From NCBI RefSeq assembly GCF_018327685.1, contig NZ_BNEL01000001.1, positions 62,001 through 126,000 of the forward strand: a stretch of 64,000 nucleotides of DNA. Reading direction: 5' to 3'. The DNA comes from Streptomyces sp. TS71-3. Lineage in GTDB: Bacteria > Actinomycetota > Actinomycetes > Streptomycetales > Streptomycetaceae. The translations under genes and the position numbers were made by a program. Positions 52,099 through 61,047 of this stretch are shown in pieces (the first letter of the stretch is position 1; the number at the start of each line of letters is the position of its first letter). The notes under the pieces were generated by a model, which had not been told where the DNA came from, did not search any database, and saw only the letters and a list, made by a program, of their open reading frames with translations.

Positions 52099-53604
52099 TC
52101 ACCGCACGGGCTCCGGCACCCGCCCCTCCCGCCGGGCCGGCTGCTGCGGTCCCCTTCCGCTGATGAGGACCCCCGCGACGACCGCCCCGATCAGCATGAT
52201 CACCACGGCCCACCAGATCGCCGTCGCGTACCCGTGCACGACCCCGGCGCGCTCCACGGCCGTGCGCTGGGCCGGGTCGCGCAGGTGCGTGCGGACGTAG
52301 TCGGAGGCGGTGCTCGTCGCGATGGTGTTCAGCAGGGACGTGCCGATGGACCCGCCGACCTGCTGCGACGTGTTGACGGTCGCCGACGTCACGCCGGCGT
52401 CCCACGGGGCGACCCCCGCCGTCGCCGTCGCCATCACCGGCATGAAGGTCAGCCCGATCCCGAGGCCGAGCAGCAGCATGGCCGGCAGCAGGTGGGTCAC
52501 GTATGCCGCCTCCACGGTGAGCTGGGTGAGGATGATGAGTCCGCCCGCCGCCAGGATCATGCCGGGCACCACCAGGTTCCGGGGCGCGGTGCGCGGCAGC
52601 AGCCGCGCCGAGATCTGCGTGGAGCCGACGACGATGGCGCCCGCGATGGGTAGGAACGCGAGGCCGGTGCGCAGCGGTGAGTAGCCGAGGATGGTCTGCA
52701 TGTAGAAGGTCAGGAACAGGAAGAGCCCGAACAGGCCGATCGTGGCCATGACGATCGCGAGGAAGCTGCCCGCCCGGTTCCGCTCCCGGATGATGTGCGG
52801 CGGCAGCAGGGGATGAGGGGCCTTCGTCTGCCACCGGACGAAGAAGACCAGCATCGCCAGGCCCACCGCGAGCAGCACGAGGACGAACGGACTGGTCCAG
52901 CCGCGCGGCTGGGCCTCGCTGAAGCCGTACACGATGGCGACCAGGCCGCCGCAGCCGAGCACCACGCCGGGGATGTCCAGCCGGGCCTCCTCGTGTCCGG
53001 GCCGGTCGTGCAGCAGGGTGAGCGCGCCGGCCACCGTGCCGATCGCGATCGGGATGTTGACGTACAGGCACCAGCGCCAGCTCAGGAAGTCGGTCAGCAG
53101 CCCGCCGGCCATCAGGCCGATCGCGGCCCCGCTGCCCGCGAGGGCGCTGAAGACGCCGAAGGCCTTCGCGCGCTCCGAGGGGTCCTGGAAGGTCGTGGAC
53201 AGCAGCGACAGCGCGGACGGCGCGAGGAGCGCCGCGAACACCCCCTGGAGGGCGCGCGCCCCGAAGAGCATCCCCGACGACTGCGCGGCGCCCCCCACGC
53301 CGGAGGCGACGGCGAAGCCGCAGAGCCCGATGACGAACGTCCGCTTCCGCCCGACGAAGTCCGCGACCCGGCCGCCGAGCAGCAGCAGCCCGCCGAACGC
53401 CAGCGTGTAGGCGGTGATGACCCACTGCCGGTTGCCGCTGGAGATGTGCAGCTCGCGCTGCGCCGACGGCAGCGCGATGGTCACGATCGTCGCGTCGAGG
53501 ACGACCATGAGCTGCGCGAGCGCGATGACGACCAGGGCCCACCAGCGGTGCGGATCCGGCCCCTCGCCGGCCTCGTCCCGCTCACCTGGTCGGGGGGCGG
53601 TCAT
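52099..53604 (-). CDS. DHA2-type MFS drug exporter (14 TM)
   Basis: 501 residues. First helix WWALVVIALAQLMVVLDATI with the DHA2 motif LDATIVTIALPSAQREL, then WVITAYTLAFGGLLLLGGRV, motif A GGRVADFVGRKRTFVIG, and motif C-like ALAGSGAAIGLMAGG. Fourteen hydrophobic segments are expected from length and pattern. This group exports antibiotics and biocides using the proton gradient. Substrate unknown. Convergent with the GNAT gene. Confidence 0.92.
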   Translation of the reverse strand: MTAPRPGERDEAGEGPDPHRWWALVVIALAQLMVVLDATIVTIALPSAQRELHISSGNRQWVITAYTLAFGGLLLLGGRVADFVGRKRTFVIGLCGFAVASGVGGAAQSSGMLFGARALQGVFAALLAPSALSLLSTTFQDPSERAKAFGVFSALAGSGAAIGLMAGGLLTDFLSWRWCLYVNIPIAIGTVAGALTLLHDRPGHEEARLDIPGVVLGCGGLVAIVYGFSEAQPRGWTSPFVLVLLAVGLAMLVFFVRWQTKAPHPLLPPHIIRERNRAGSFLAIVMATIGLFGLFLFLTFYMQTILGYSPLRTGLAFLPIAGAIVVGSTQISARLLPRTAPRNLVVPGMILAAGGLIILTQLTVEAAYVTHLLPAMLLLGLGIGLTFMPVMATATAGVAPWDAGVTSATVNTSQQVGGSIGTSLLNTIATSTASDYVRTHLRDPAQRTAVERAGVVHGYATAIWWAVVIMLIGAVVAGVLISGRGPQQPARREGRVPEPVR

Positions 53605-53796
53605 CTGGCCAGAAGAACACGGATCATGAGGGGGCGCATCCGGGCGCGGGCTGGGCCGCCGGCAGACCGGTGGGCGGGGCCGCGGGCGGGCCGGCGGGTG
53701 GGGGGGCTGGGGCGGCGGCTTGGTGCTGGAACCGCAGGTCGGTCGGAGGCCTGCCCGTTGCCGGCCCCCGCCCGCCGGCCCCTGCCCCGCCCGGGC
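53605..53796. other. Short GC-rich spacer
   Basis: G-rich low-complexity DNA after the pseudogene's stop; no feature seen. Confidence 0.4.
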
Positions 53797-54856
53797 TCAG
53801 GGCTCCAGCACCACCTTGCCCACGGTCGCCCGGGACTCCAGGTCCCGGTGCGCGGCGGCGGCCTCGGCGAGCGGATAGCGCTGGACGGCCGGGACGAGAC
53901 GGCCGGCCGCGGCCTCGGCGAGGGCGCGCAGCTCCAGCGTGCGGATGGGGTGGGGGCCGCCGGCCTTCTCCATCATCACCGGGCCGAGCACCTCCTCGGA
54001 CGTGACGCCGCGTTCCGCCAGGTAGCCGTCGGGGAACCGGACGGGACCGCCGTCCGCGATCCCCTCGCTGGACCACCCGAAGACGATGTGCCGGCCGCCG
54101 GGCCGCAGCATGCCGGCCAAGGTCCGGGCGGTCTCGCCGCCCACGCCGTCGAAGAGGACGTCGGCGCCGCGGCCGTCGGCGGTCCCGCCGTGCTCGCGCA
54201 GGAACGCGCGCACGCGCTCCGGCCAGTCCGGTTCGCGGTAGCCGACGGCGAGGTCGGCGCCCTCGGCCCGCACCCGGGAGGTCTTGCCGGGCCCGCCCGC
54301 GAGTCCTACGACCAGCGCGCCGGCCGCCTTCGCGTACCGCACCAGCAGCATGCCGATGCCACCGTCCCCCACTGCCTTGAGGGCGTGGGAGGTACCCCCA
54401 GGCGGGCACCAGCACCACCTGCCCGGGTCCCGGCTCGGCGAACTGCACGATCCCCATGGTCGTGCGCCCCGTGCCGATCATGGGGATCGCCGCCGCGTGG
54501 TCGAGGCCCGGCGGGATCTCGTGCAGGCGCTCGGCGCCGGTCACGGCCAGCTCGGCGTAGCCGCCCGGCGCGAATCCCAGGTGGGCGACCACGTCCTTGC
54601 CCACCCACAGCTCCGGCACCCCCTCACCCACCGACTCGACGGTGCCGGCCACCTCGCGCCCCGGGACGGTCGGCAGCACCGGCGGCGGCCCGGGCATCGG
54701 CCCCGCCGCTCCCGCACGCAGGGCGGCATCCAGCAGATGCACACCGGCCGCGCCGACGGCGATCCGGACCTGCCCCGGCCGCGGACGCGGCGCCTCCACC
54801 GCCTCGTACCGAAGATTCCCCGCCGGACCGAAGGCGTGCAGTCGGATAGCGCGCAT
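53797..54856 (-). pseudogene. Zinc-free quinone oxidoreductase (MDR family) split by a 38-bp repeat
   Basis: The N-terminal half starts at ATG 54856 (AGGGAG upstream): IRLHAFGPAGNLRYEAVEAP, VLPTVPGREVAGTVESVGEG, GLDHAAAIPMIGTGRTTMGI, GQVVLVPA. At 54401-54364 a 38-bp interspersed repeat interrupts the expected VPAxxGGxG nucleotide-binding loop and shifts the frame; the rest (GGIGMLLVRYAKAAGALVVG, DVLFDGVGGETARTLAGMLR, ATVGKVVLEP) continues in another frame to the stop at 53797. The intact gene would encode about 335 residues, an NADPH:quinone reductase-like enzyme. A downstream restart at GTG/ATG could make only the C-terminal half. Confidence 0.88.
54364..54401 (-). repeat. 38-bp interspersed repeat, copy inside the oxidoreductase gene
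   Basis: On the minus strand begins CTGGGGGTACCTCCCACGCC and ends AAGGCAGTGGGGGAC; 35 of 38 bases match 20553-20590. Confidence 0.85.
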
Positions 54857-55341
54857 GACAAACTCCCTGTCCTTCGCCCCAAGCGCACGACTCACCCGCA
54901 CGCGGCATGAACGCTCCTCACGCTTCAACACCAACCGCACTTGAGGTCAAGAGAAGCCACCCCGGCGGGGCCCTTTTTTGGGCGCTGCGCGTTTTTTGAG
55001 CGCTGCGCGCCCATCGCCGTCCAGAGGGGGCGATGCTGGTCGCGTCCGGACCATCAGCTCGTGGCTGGTCGCTCGCGCAGTTCCCCCGCGCCCCTGAAGG
55101 GACCGTGGTGCCGCCCTGTAAGGGGCGCCCCTGGAAGGGGCGCGGGGAACTGCGCGAGCAGCCCGGACGGGCGGTGGGTCGTCTACGACCGGAAGGGGCT
55201 GGCCGGTGCGAGCGGGGCCGCCGGCAGGTGGGGAGGGGGTCCGAAGGCGCCCCTGGAAGGGGCGCGGGGAACTGCGCGAGCAGCCAGGGCGGGCGGTAGG
55301 CCGCCCGCGGCCGGAAGGGGCTGGCCGGGCCGCCCCCGGCC
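54857..55341. repeat. Intergenic repeat region with three module A copies
   Basis: Module A at 55072 (reverse), 55137 and 55259 (forward); the last two sit in a 122-bp direct repeat that includes GAACTGCGCGAGCAGCC and CGGAAGGGGCTGGCCGG. No gene in these 485 bp. Confidence 0.8.
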
Positions 55342-55690
55342 CTACGCCGTTCGACGGCGGTCGACAGCCCGCGGCGGCCACGGCGCGAACCGGCTCACCG
55401 TCAACGCCCGCATCACCGCCTCCACCGCACTCGTGAACGACACCTCCGACAGCAGCCCGGGCGCCGCCACCTGATCCCCCGCCAGATACACCCCGTCCCC
55501 CCGGTCGATGGCTGGCCGGTCCCGCCACGTGCTGCCGGGCAGGTCCACCGCCCCGGTGCGCCCCCGGCTCACGGCCTCCCGCCGCAGCGTCACCCGCTCC
55601 CGCCACCCGGGAAAACCGAGATCCAGCAGCCTCTCCGCCCGCGCGAAGCCGTCCGCGGCGCTCTGCCCCTTCGACTGGACATGGGATCCG
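55342..55690 (-). pseudogene. 3' remnant of an NAD(P)/FAD-dependent oxidoreductase
   Basis: Only the last ~115 codons look coding: SKGQSAADGFARAERLLDLG, FPGWRERVTLRREAVSRGRT, GVYLAGDQVAAPGLLSEVSF, TSAVEAVMRAL. The GVYLAGDxVAAPG segment is the C-terminal FAD-contacting motif of phytoene-dehydrogenase/amine-oxidase-like flavoproteins of about 450 residues. The FAD-binding N-terminal two thirds are missing, and sequence upstream of about 55690 shows no relation to the family. The surrounding open frame is a GC-rich artefact. Confidence 0.75.
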
Positions 55691-56131
55691 GCGGCGCTCG
55701 GCTCGGCCACCGGGTCCATAACTGAGACGGCGCAGAGGGGTGCGGATGTGACATCGGCCGTGACATCGGCGCGGGCGGCCGGGCCCGTCCGGAGGGTCCG
55801 TGCGCCCCGGGCCGGGGTGACGGCCGCGGGGCCGAGAGGCCGATTGTCAGTGGAGGAGGGCAGCATGGGGCAGCGGTGCGCGCCGGCATGTTGAGGCCCG
55901 CGGGCGTGAACCGGCGGGCGTGGCCGGCGGACGGTCCGCGCCAGGTCGCGAGGAAGCCGCACACGCGCCCCCACGTGGGGCAACCAGCAGGGACGGGACG
56001 GTACACATGGCCGGCCATCGCGCGCACCGAGACCATCAAGACCGCCAAGACCGCCAAGACCGCCAAGACCATCAAGACCATCAAGACCGCCAACACTGGC
56101 AAGCGCAAAAGACCCGAAGGGGGAGGGGAAG
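55691..56131. other. Intergenic region with a 9-bp repeat
   Basis: 441 bp without a supported gene; 56030-56092 holds seven copies of AAGACCGCC or AAGACCATC. GC-rich elsewhere. Confidence 0.55.
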
Positions 56132-56815
56132 GTGAAGCAAGCGAAGGAGCCGGGGAAGCCGAAGGTCAGGCGTGCGCGGCGGCCCGAGCTGCGTCTGCCG
56201 CCGCTCACCGCGTGGCCGGGCGGGCCCCTGGAGCCGGACGGCGACTACGACAGCGTCCGCTTCGAGGCCCTGGACCTCTCGGGCCAGGACGCGGGCGGCG
56301 CCCGGTTCATGGACTGCGCGCTCGGGGACTGCGCGCTGGACGAGCTCCGGCTCACCCGTGCCCGTCTGCTGGACTCCGTCCTCGCCGCGCCCCGGGGCGT
56401 CGGCGCCGAACTGGTGGAGGCCACCCTGCGCGACGTGGAGGTGACCGACGCCCGCCTCGGCGGCACGCAGCTGCACGGCGCGGTGCTGGAGCGCGTGGTG
56501 ATACGCGGCGGGAAGATCGACTACCCCAACTTCCGCGCGGCCCGGCTGAAGGACGTGGTCTTCGAGGGCTGCGTCCTGGTCGAGCCGGACTTCGCCGGGG
56601 CCCGCCTGGAGCGCGTCGAGTTCCCGGACTCCACGCTCAGGGGTGCGGACTTCAGCAACGCGGTGCTCACTGACGTGGACCTGCGGGGCACCGCGGTCCT
56701 CGACATCACCCGCGGCGTGGACCGCCTCTCCGGCGCCGTGATCACCCCGACCCAGCTCCTGGACCTCGCGCCGGTGCTCGCCGCGCAGATGGGCGTGCGG
56801 GTGCTGGAGGGGTAG
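56132..56815 (+). CDS. Pentapeptide-repeat protein
   Basis: 227 residues from GTG 56132 with GGGGAGGGG upstream. Repeats of A(D/N)LXX form: VRFEALDLSGQDAGGARFMD, ALDELRLTRARLLDSVLAAP, VEATLRDVEVTDARLGGTQL, PDFAGARLERVEFPDSTLRG, ADFSNAVLTDVDLRG. They build a right-handed quadrilateral beta-helix; some members mimic DNA and protect gyrase, but most have unknown roles. The N-terminus is basic (KQAKEPGKPKVRRARRPELR). Confidence 0.9.
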   Translation: MKQAKEPGKPKVRRARRPELRLPPLTAWPGGPLEPDGDYDSVRFEALDLSGQDAGGARFMDCALGDCALDELRLTRARLLDSVLAAPRGVGAELVEATLRDVEVTDARLGGTQLHGAVLERVVIRGGKIDYPNFRAARLKDVVFEGCVLVEPDFAGARLERVEFPDSTLRGADFSNAVLTDVDLRGTAVLDITRGVDRLSGAVITPTQLLDLAPVLAAQMGVRVLEG

Positions 56816-56843
56816 CGGGGGCTCGCGGCCCGCGCCCCTGTCG

Positions 56844-57341
56844 TCATCTGCGTATGCGGGGGAAGCGGGCCTGGAGCTGCCAGACGTTCGGGTTCTCGGC
56901 CAGGTCCTCGTGCAGGTCGACGAGGTCGGCGAGCAGGTCGTGCAGGAAGTCGCGGGACTCGCGGCGGAGCTCGCCGTACGGGACGGTGAGTTCGGGCGTG
57001 CCGGGCCGCGCCCAGTCGGCCACGACGCTCACCCAGCGGGTGTGCCGCTCGAAGCGGAGCCGGTCCGTCGACTCGGTGAAGTCCAGCTCGGCGCGGACCG
57101 GCCCCCGACCGCCGCGCGGGTCGTGCCCCAGCTCCTCGACGATGCCGCAGAGCGCCCACGCGAAGTCGAGCACGGGTACCCATCCCCAGGCTGTGGACAG
57201 TTCGCGGTCGGCCTCGGTGTCCGCGAGGTACACATCACCGCAGAACAGGTCGTATCGCAGCGCCTTGACGTCCGCGGCGCGGTAGTCGATCGCCGGGGGG
57301 TCCGGGAAGCGGGTGGAGAGGGCGTAGCCGATGTCGAGCAC
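56844..57341 (-). CDS. Conserved hypothetical protein
   Basis: 165 residues from GTG 57341. Mixed alpha/beta with many aromatic and acidic residues (DIGYALSTRFPDPPAIDYRA, YDLFCGDVYLADTEADRELS, TAWGWVPVLDFAWALCGIVE, FLHDLLADLVDLHEDLAENP). Resembles intracellular Streptomyces proteins of unknown function, sometimes grouped with contact-inhibition immunity-like families; I cannot assign it. Convergent with the pentapeptide gene. Confidence 0.75.
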   Translation of the reverse strand: MLDIGYALSTRFPDPPAIDYRAADVKALRYDLFCGDVYLADTEADRELSTAWGWVPVLDFAWALCGIVEELGHDPRGGRGPVRAELDFTESTDRLRFERHTRWVSVVADWARPGTPELTVPYGELRRESRDFLHDLLADLVDLHEDLAENPNVWQLQARFPRIRR

Positions 57342-57511
57342 GGGGGGATGGTGTCACGCGGTGCGCGGAGCCGCGTATCCGCGCGGGTGCGGCAGGCATG
57401 GGTCTCCCGCCGGCAGGCATGGGCCTCTCGGAGGACGGGATGTCCCGCGGGAGGGCCGGAAGGCGCGTGGGCCGTATCCGGGGACTGGACGTGGGCCCTA
57501 TCCGGACGGGG

Positions 57512-57556
57512 CGTGGGCCGTATGCCGTACGACATCCGTACGGCATACGGCCCACG
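57512..57556 (-). terminator. terD terminator
   Basis: Perfect 20-bp stem, left arm CGTGGGCCGTATGCCGTACG, 5-nt loop ACATC, ending 9 bp before the terD stop. Nearby copies of GTGGGCCSTATCCGG lie to its left. Confidence 0.9.
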
Positions 57557-57564
57557 GCGAACCG

Positions 57565-58140
57565 TCAGACGTTGACGCCGAAGTCCTGCGCGATGCCCGC
57601 GAGGCCCGAGGCGTAGCCCTGGCCGACGGCGCGGAACTTCCACTCGGCGCCGTTGCGGTAGAGCTCGCCGAAGACCATCGCGGTCTCGGTGGCGGCGTCC
57701 TCGCTCAGGTCGTAGCGGGCGATCTCGGAGCCGCCGGTCTGGTTGACGATGCGGATGTAGGCGTTGCGGACCTGGCCGAAGTTCTGGCTGCGGTTGTCCG
57801 CGTCGTAGATGGAGACGGGGAAGACGACCCGGTCGATGTCGGCGGGGAGGCCGGAGAGGTTGATGTTGATCGCCTCGTCGTCGCCGGCGCCTTCGCCCGT
57901 GCGGTTGTCACCGGTGTGGACGATGGTCTGGTCGGGCGTCTGCTTGTTGTTGAAGAAGACGAAGTGACCGTCGGAGTAGACCTTGCCCTGGCCGTTGACC
58001 GCGATGGCCGAGGCGTCCAGGTCGAAGTCCGTGCCGGTGGTGGTGCGGACGTCCCAGCCGAGGCCCACCGTGACGGCGGTCAGGCCCGGTGCCTCCTTGG
58101 TGAGCGAGACGTTGCCGCCTTTGGACAGGCTTACAGCCAT
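57565..58140 (-). CDS. terD: TerD-family stress protein
   Basis: 191 residues from ATG 58140 (AAGGA 10 nt upstream): [80 protein letters not shown] and [20 protein letters not shown]. The D-rich loops bind calcium. TerD proteins belong to tellurite/phage/stress resistance systems and are multi-copy in Streptomyces, often affecting development. No other ter genes are adjacent, so it is a stand-alone copy with a very strong terminator. Confidence 0.96.
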   Translation of the reverse strand: MAVSLSKGGNVSLTKEAPGLTAVTVGLGWDVRTTTGTDFDLDASAIAVNGQGKVYSDGHFVFFNNKQTPDQTIVHTGDNRTGEGAGDDEAININLSGLPADIDRVVFPVSIYDADNRSQNFGQVRNAYIRIVNQTGGSEIARYDLSEDAATETAMVFGELYRNGAEWKFRAVGQGYASGLAGIAQDFGVNV

Positions 58141-58263
58141 TTCGGGAAGTCCTTTCCATTGTTTTGTGGTTACTGCGGTGCCGCGTGTTCGGTGTGCGTA
58201 TGCACGGGTCTGCGTGTTGTGCTCCACCACGCCGGTTCCGTGCCGCCGACGAAGCTACCGCCA

Positions 58264-58293
58264 CCCCTAGGAACGCCGCCCGGCCATCGTCAA
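58264..58293 (-). promoter_or_regulatory. Candidate terD promoter
   Basis: Minus-strand TTGACG (58293-58288), 18-bp spacer, TAGGGG (58269-58264), leaving a leader of about 120 nt. The rest of the 58141-58538 gap is unremarkable apart from an AT-rich patch near 58310-58340. Confidence 0.4.
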
Positions 58294-58538
58294 GTTCCCC
58301 ACCCCTTTACTTTCTTTGCCAAGGCTTTTTCCTTGCGTACATGCCTTCGAGAAGTGATGGCAAGAGGTCGGTGGGGCTCCGGGGGGAGAAGGGGTGCCGA
58401 GGGGGTGGGGGCCAGGCCGCGGTGGGCGTTGCGGGGGTGGGTGGCCCGGGGTTGTGCGCGGGCCAGGGAACAAGCGGATGACGTGACCGGTGGGAAAAAC
58501 GGATGACGTGGCGGGTGGCGGCGCGCGACCATGGGGGT

Positions 58539-58964
58539 ATGTCCGGTCCCTATGTCATCCGTGGCTCCGTCTCGCTGCCCGAGGCCGAGCTGGTCTGGCG
58601 TTTCTCCAGGTCGTCGGGGCCCGGCGGGCAGCATGTGAACACCTCGGACTCCCAGGTGGAGCTCCGCTTTGACCTCGCGCGCACGGAGTCTTTGCCTCCG
58701 GTGTGGCGGGAACGCGCGCTCGAACGGCTCGCGGGTCGGCTCGTCGACGGGGTCATATCGGTACGGGCCTCGGAGCACCGTTCCCAGTGGCGCAACCGCG
58801 AGACCGCGGCGGTGCGGCTGGCCGCGCTGCTCGCGGAGGCCACGGCACCGCCGCCCCGCCAGCGCCGGGCCACGCGGGTGCCGCGGGGGATCAACGAGCG
58901 GCGGCTGGTGCAGAAGAAGAGGCGGGGCGACACCAAGCGGGGGCGCTCGACTCGCTGGGAGTAG
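58539..58964 (+). CDS. arfB: ArfB/YaeJ-like peptidyl-tRNA hydrolase
   Basis: 141 residues from ATG 58539. The release-factor catalytic GGQ is in RFSRSSGPGGQHVNTSDSQV (Gly29-Gly30-Gln31), followed by VELRFDLARTESLPPVWRER. The C-terminal Arg/Lys-rich tail (RRLVQKKRRGDTKRGRSTRW) fits the mRNA channel of stalled ribosomes. The family rescues nonstop complexes independently of tmRNA. Length matches ArfB (about 140). Confidence 0.93.
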   Translation: MSGPYVIRGSVSLPEAELVWRFSRSSGPGGQHVNTSDSQVELRFDLARTESLPPVWRERALERLAGRLVDGVISVRASEHRSQWRNRETAAVRLAALLAEATAPPPRQRRATRVPRGINERRLVQKKRRGDTKRGRSTRWE

Positions 58965-59825
58965 GAAGCCGGCGCTTCCCAAGCCTGCTGCCGGGGGGCG
59001 GCCTTGGCCCGTGCGGCGGGTGGCCGTCTCCGGCGAGCCGCGGTCTCTTTCGCCTTGCGGCGGGCGGTTCGCCTGCGGCGGGTCTGTGGGGGTGTCCCTT
59101 CGGGTTGGCTTGCGTGTGCGGGTCGTCTGTGGCTGGTCGCGCAGTTCCCCGCGCCCCTGGGGGAACCGGGGTGCCGCCGTGTATGGAGCGCCCCGTAAGG
59201 GGCGCGGGGCTGTGTTGATATGCGGCTCCGCCGCGTGGGCGCGACCAGCCAGCCACCGCCGATGGTCCGGACACGACCGGTGCCACTTCCCTGGGCGGTG
59301 GGGCGCCTTGTGTTTCGTGGGGCGGGGCCGCGGGGGGATGTCCGTCCTCGGTCCCGCGTCCTCCGTCGACCGGACGGGTTCCCTGGGCCTGACGCAGGAC
59401 ACTGCGGGCGGACATCCCCCCGCGTCCCCTCACGTCTCGTACGCGACCACCGGCCGGTGGGGGTACGCGCCCCTGCGCGGAGAGGGCGAAGGGGGTACGT
59501 CTCGTCGGCGGGTGCGGCCGAGTGGGGGTACGCGTTCCTGCGCGGACGGGGCCAAGGGGGCACGTCTCGCACGCGACAGCGGCCCGGTGGGGGTACGCGC
59601 CTCCTGCGCGGACCGGGGCGAAGGGGGCGCGCCTCGTCGGCGACTGCCGGGCGGTGGGGCTGCGCCTCCTGCCCGGAGAGGGCACGTCTCGTCGGCGGGT
59701 GCGGCCAAGTGGGGCTGGGCCTCCTGCGCGGACGGGGCGAAGGGAGGGTCCGTCGCGGGGCGTAGGGCCAAGGGACGGGGGTGTGGCCGATGTGCGCGGG
59801 CACCGGAGATGGTTAGCGTTGCGGC
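58965..59825. repeat. Repeat-rich intergenic region
   Basis: 861 bp with no supported gene. It contains reverse module A (59137-59157), module B (59197-59250), a 16-bp inverted repeat CGCGGGGGGATGTCCG at 59329-59344 / 59409-59424 enclosing 64 bp, and five degenerate 65-bp units starting at ACGTCTCG near 59431, 59496, 59561, 59629 and 59683. Confidence 0.8.
59814..59819 (+). promoter_or_regulatory. -10 box of a leaderless promoter
   Basis: TAGCGT, then TGCGGC and GTG 59826. Confidence 0.5.
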
Positions 59826-60407
59826 GTGCCAGACCTTTTCGCCCCCTCCCAGCAACCGGACCCGCAGCCCTCTCCCCCCGAGGGGCATGCTGGTGGCGTG
59901 AGCAACGACGAGTTCCGTGCCGCCATGTCCCGGCTGGCCGGGGGAGTGGTGCTGGTCACCGCGCAGGAACCGCCGCTGGACCCGGACGGCCCCGGCGGCG
60001 AGGACGCGGGCATGACGGCGACCTCCTTCATGTCCGTCTCGCTCGACCCCCCTCTCGTGCTGGTCAGCGTGCGTACCGGCTCCCGCATGGACGATCTGCT
60101 GGAGGAGCAGCCCCTGTGGGCCGTCTCGGTGCTGGCGGAGGGGCAGCGGCAGATCGCCGGGAGATTCGCGATGCGGGGGCGGCTCAGCGACCGGCTGCTC
60201 TTCCAGGACGTCCCGCACCGCCGGGGCGCCATCACCGGGGCGCCGCTGATCGACGGGTCCCTGGCGACCCTGGAGTGCCGCACGCACCAGCGCGTGCCGA
60301 CCGGCGACCACACCCTCGTGATCGGGCTCGTCCTCGAAACCGGCCTGCCCCACCCCGAAGCCGCCCCCCTCTCCTACTTCCGCGGGCGCTACCGCCACCT
60401 CGCCTGA
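59826..60407 (+). CDS. Flavin reductase family protein
   Basis: 193 residues. FMN-binding split-barrel of the flavin-reductase/HpaC type: FRAAMSRLAGGVVLVTAQEP, then GMTATSFMSVSLDPPLVLVS, PLWAVSVLAEGQRQIAGRFA, IDGSLATLECRTHQRVPTGD, HTLVIGLVLETG and YFRGRYRHL. It supplies reduced FMN/FAD to a two-component monooxygenase or acts as a general reductase; no partner monooxygenase gene is nearby. Confidence 0.92.
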   Translation: MPDLFAPSQQPDPQPSPPEGHAGGVSNDEFRAAMSRLAGGVVLVTAQEPPLDPDGPGGEDAGMTATSFMSVSLDPPLVLVSVRTGSRMDDLLEEQPLWAVSVLAEGQRQIAGRFAMRGRLSDRLLFQDVPHRRGAITGAPLIDGSLATLECRTHQRVPTGDHTLVIGLVLETGLPHPEAAPLSYFRGRYRHLA

Positions 60408-61047
60408 CACCTCGCCCGACGCCCGCCCCGGCATCCGCAAGCCCCCCGCCCGCGGAACACCCGGCCCCGCCGCGCCCGGCCCGCGCGCCCCACCCCGGAC
60501 GCCCGACCCCGCGCGCCCGGCGCCGTGGGTCCGCCCCCACACGCTCACCCCCCCCACAGGCCCAGCGCCCAGCGTCCCCGCACCTCCCCACCCATCCGGA
60601 ATCCCCCGAAAAAAGCACCCCCACCGCCCCCCGCCGCCATGCGCACCCATAATGGGGGCGCAAAGGGGCGCTGGAGAGGTGGGCCGGGGGGTCCGGGTTG
60701 CGTTCAGGAATCGCACGCTACGGCCGAGGACAACGTCGTCAACGGTTCACTACCTGCTGTGACTTGGGTCACACGGGGCATATTTTGTTGACCCTGTGTA
60801 CCGAGTGGGCAGCTCGCTGTGATTCAGTGACGGAGACGCTGTGGTACGCACGCCGGACACACCGGACACACGGCCGAACCGCGTTCCGGCCGGGCACCCG
60901 GCGTGCGCCGGCGGGACGACATCGACCATGACGACACAGCCGGCGGCGTCGCCGGCGACATAGGTGACATTGTTGACGTTCGGCCGGCACTGCTGACGAA
61001 CAGCAGACACGGCGGAGTTGCTGACGAGAGTCTCGGGGAGGGCGAGC
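60408..61047. other. Upstream region of the diguanylate cyclase gene
   Basis: 640 bp: C-rich low complexity to about 60650, then the perfect CRP-type site at 60758 and AT-richer DNA (CATATTTTG) suggestive of a promoter. No gene seen. Confidence 0.5.
60758..60773. promoter_or_regulatory. CRP-family binding site
   Basis: TGTGACTTGGGTCACA: perfect TGTGA-N6-TCACA, also fitting the Streptomyces Crp form GTGN6GNCAC. It lies 275-290 bp upstream of the diguanylate cyclase start. Confidence 0.65.

Noticed and set aside
58669..59901. 410-codon frame after the ArfB-like gene
   Set aside because: Its apparent periodicity comes from the 65-bp DNA repeat, not from a protein family; no start signal.
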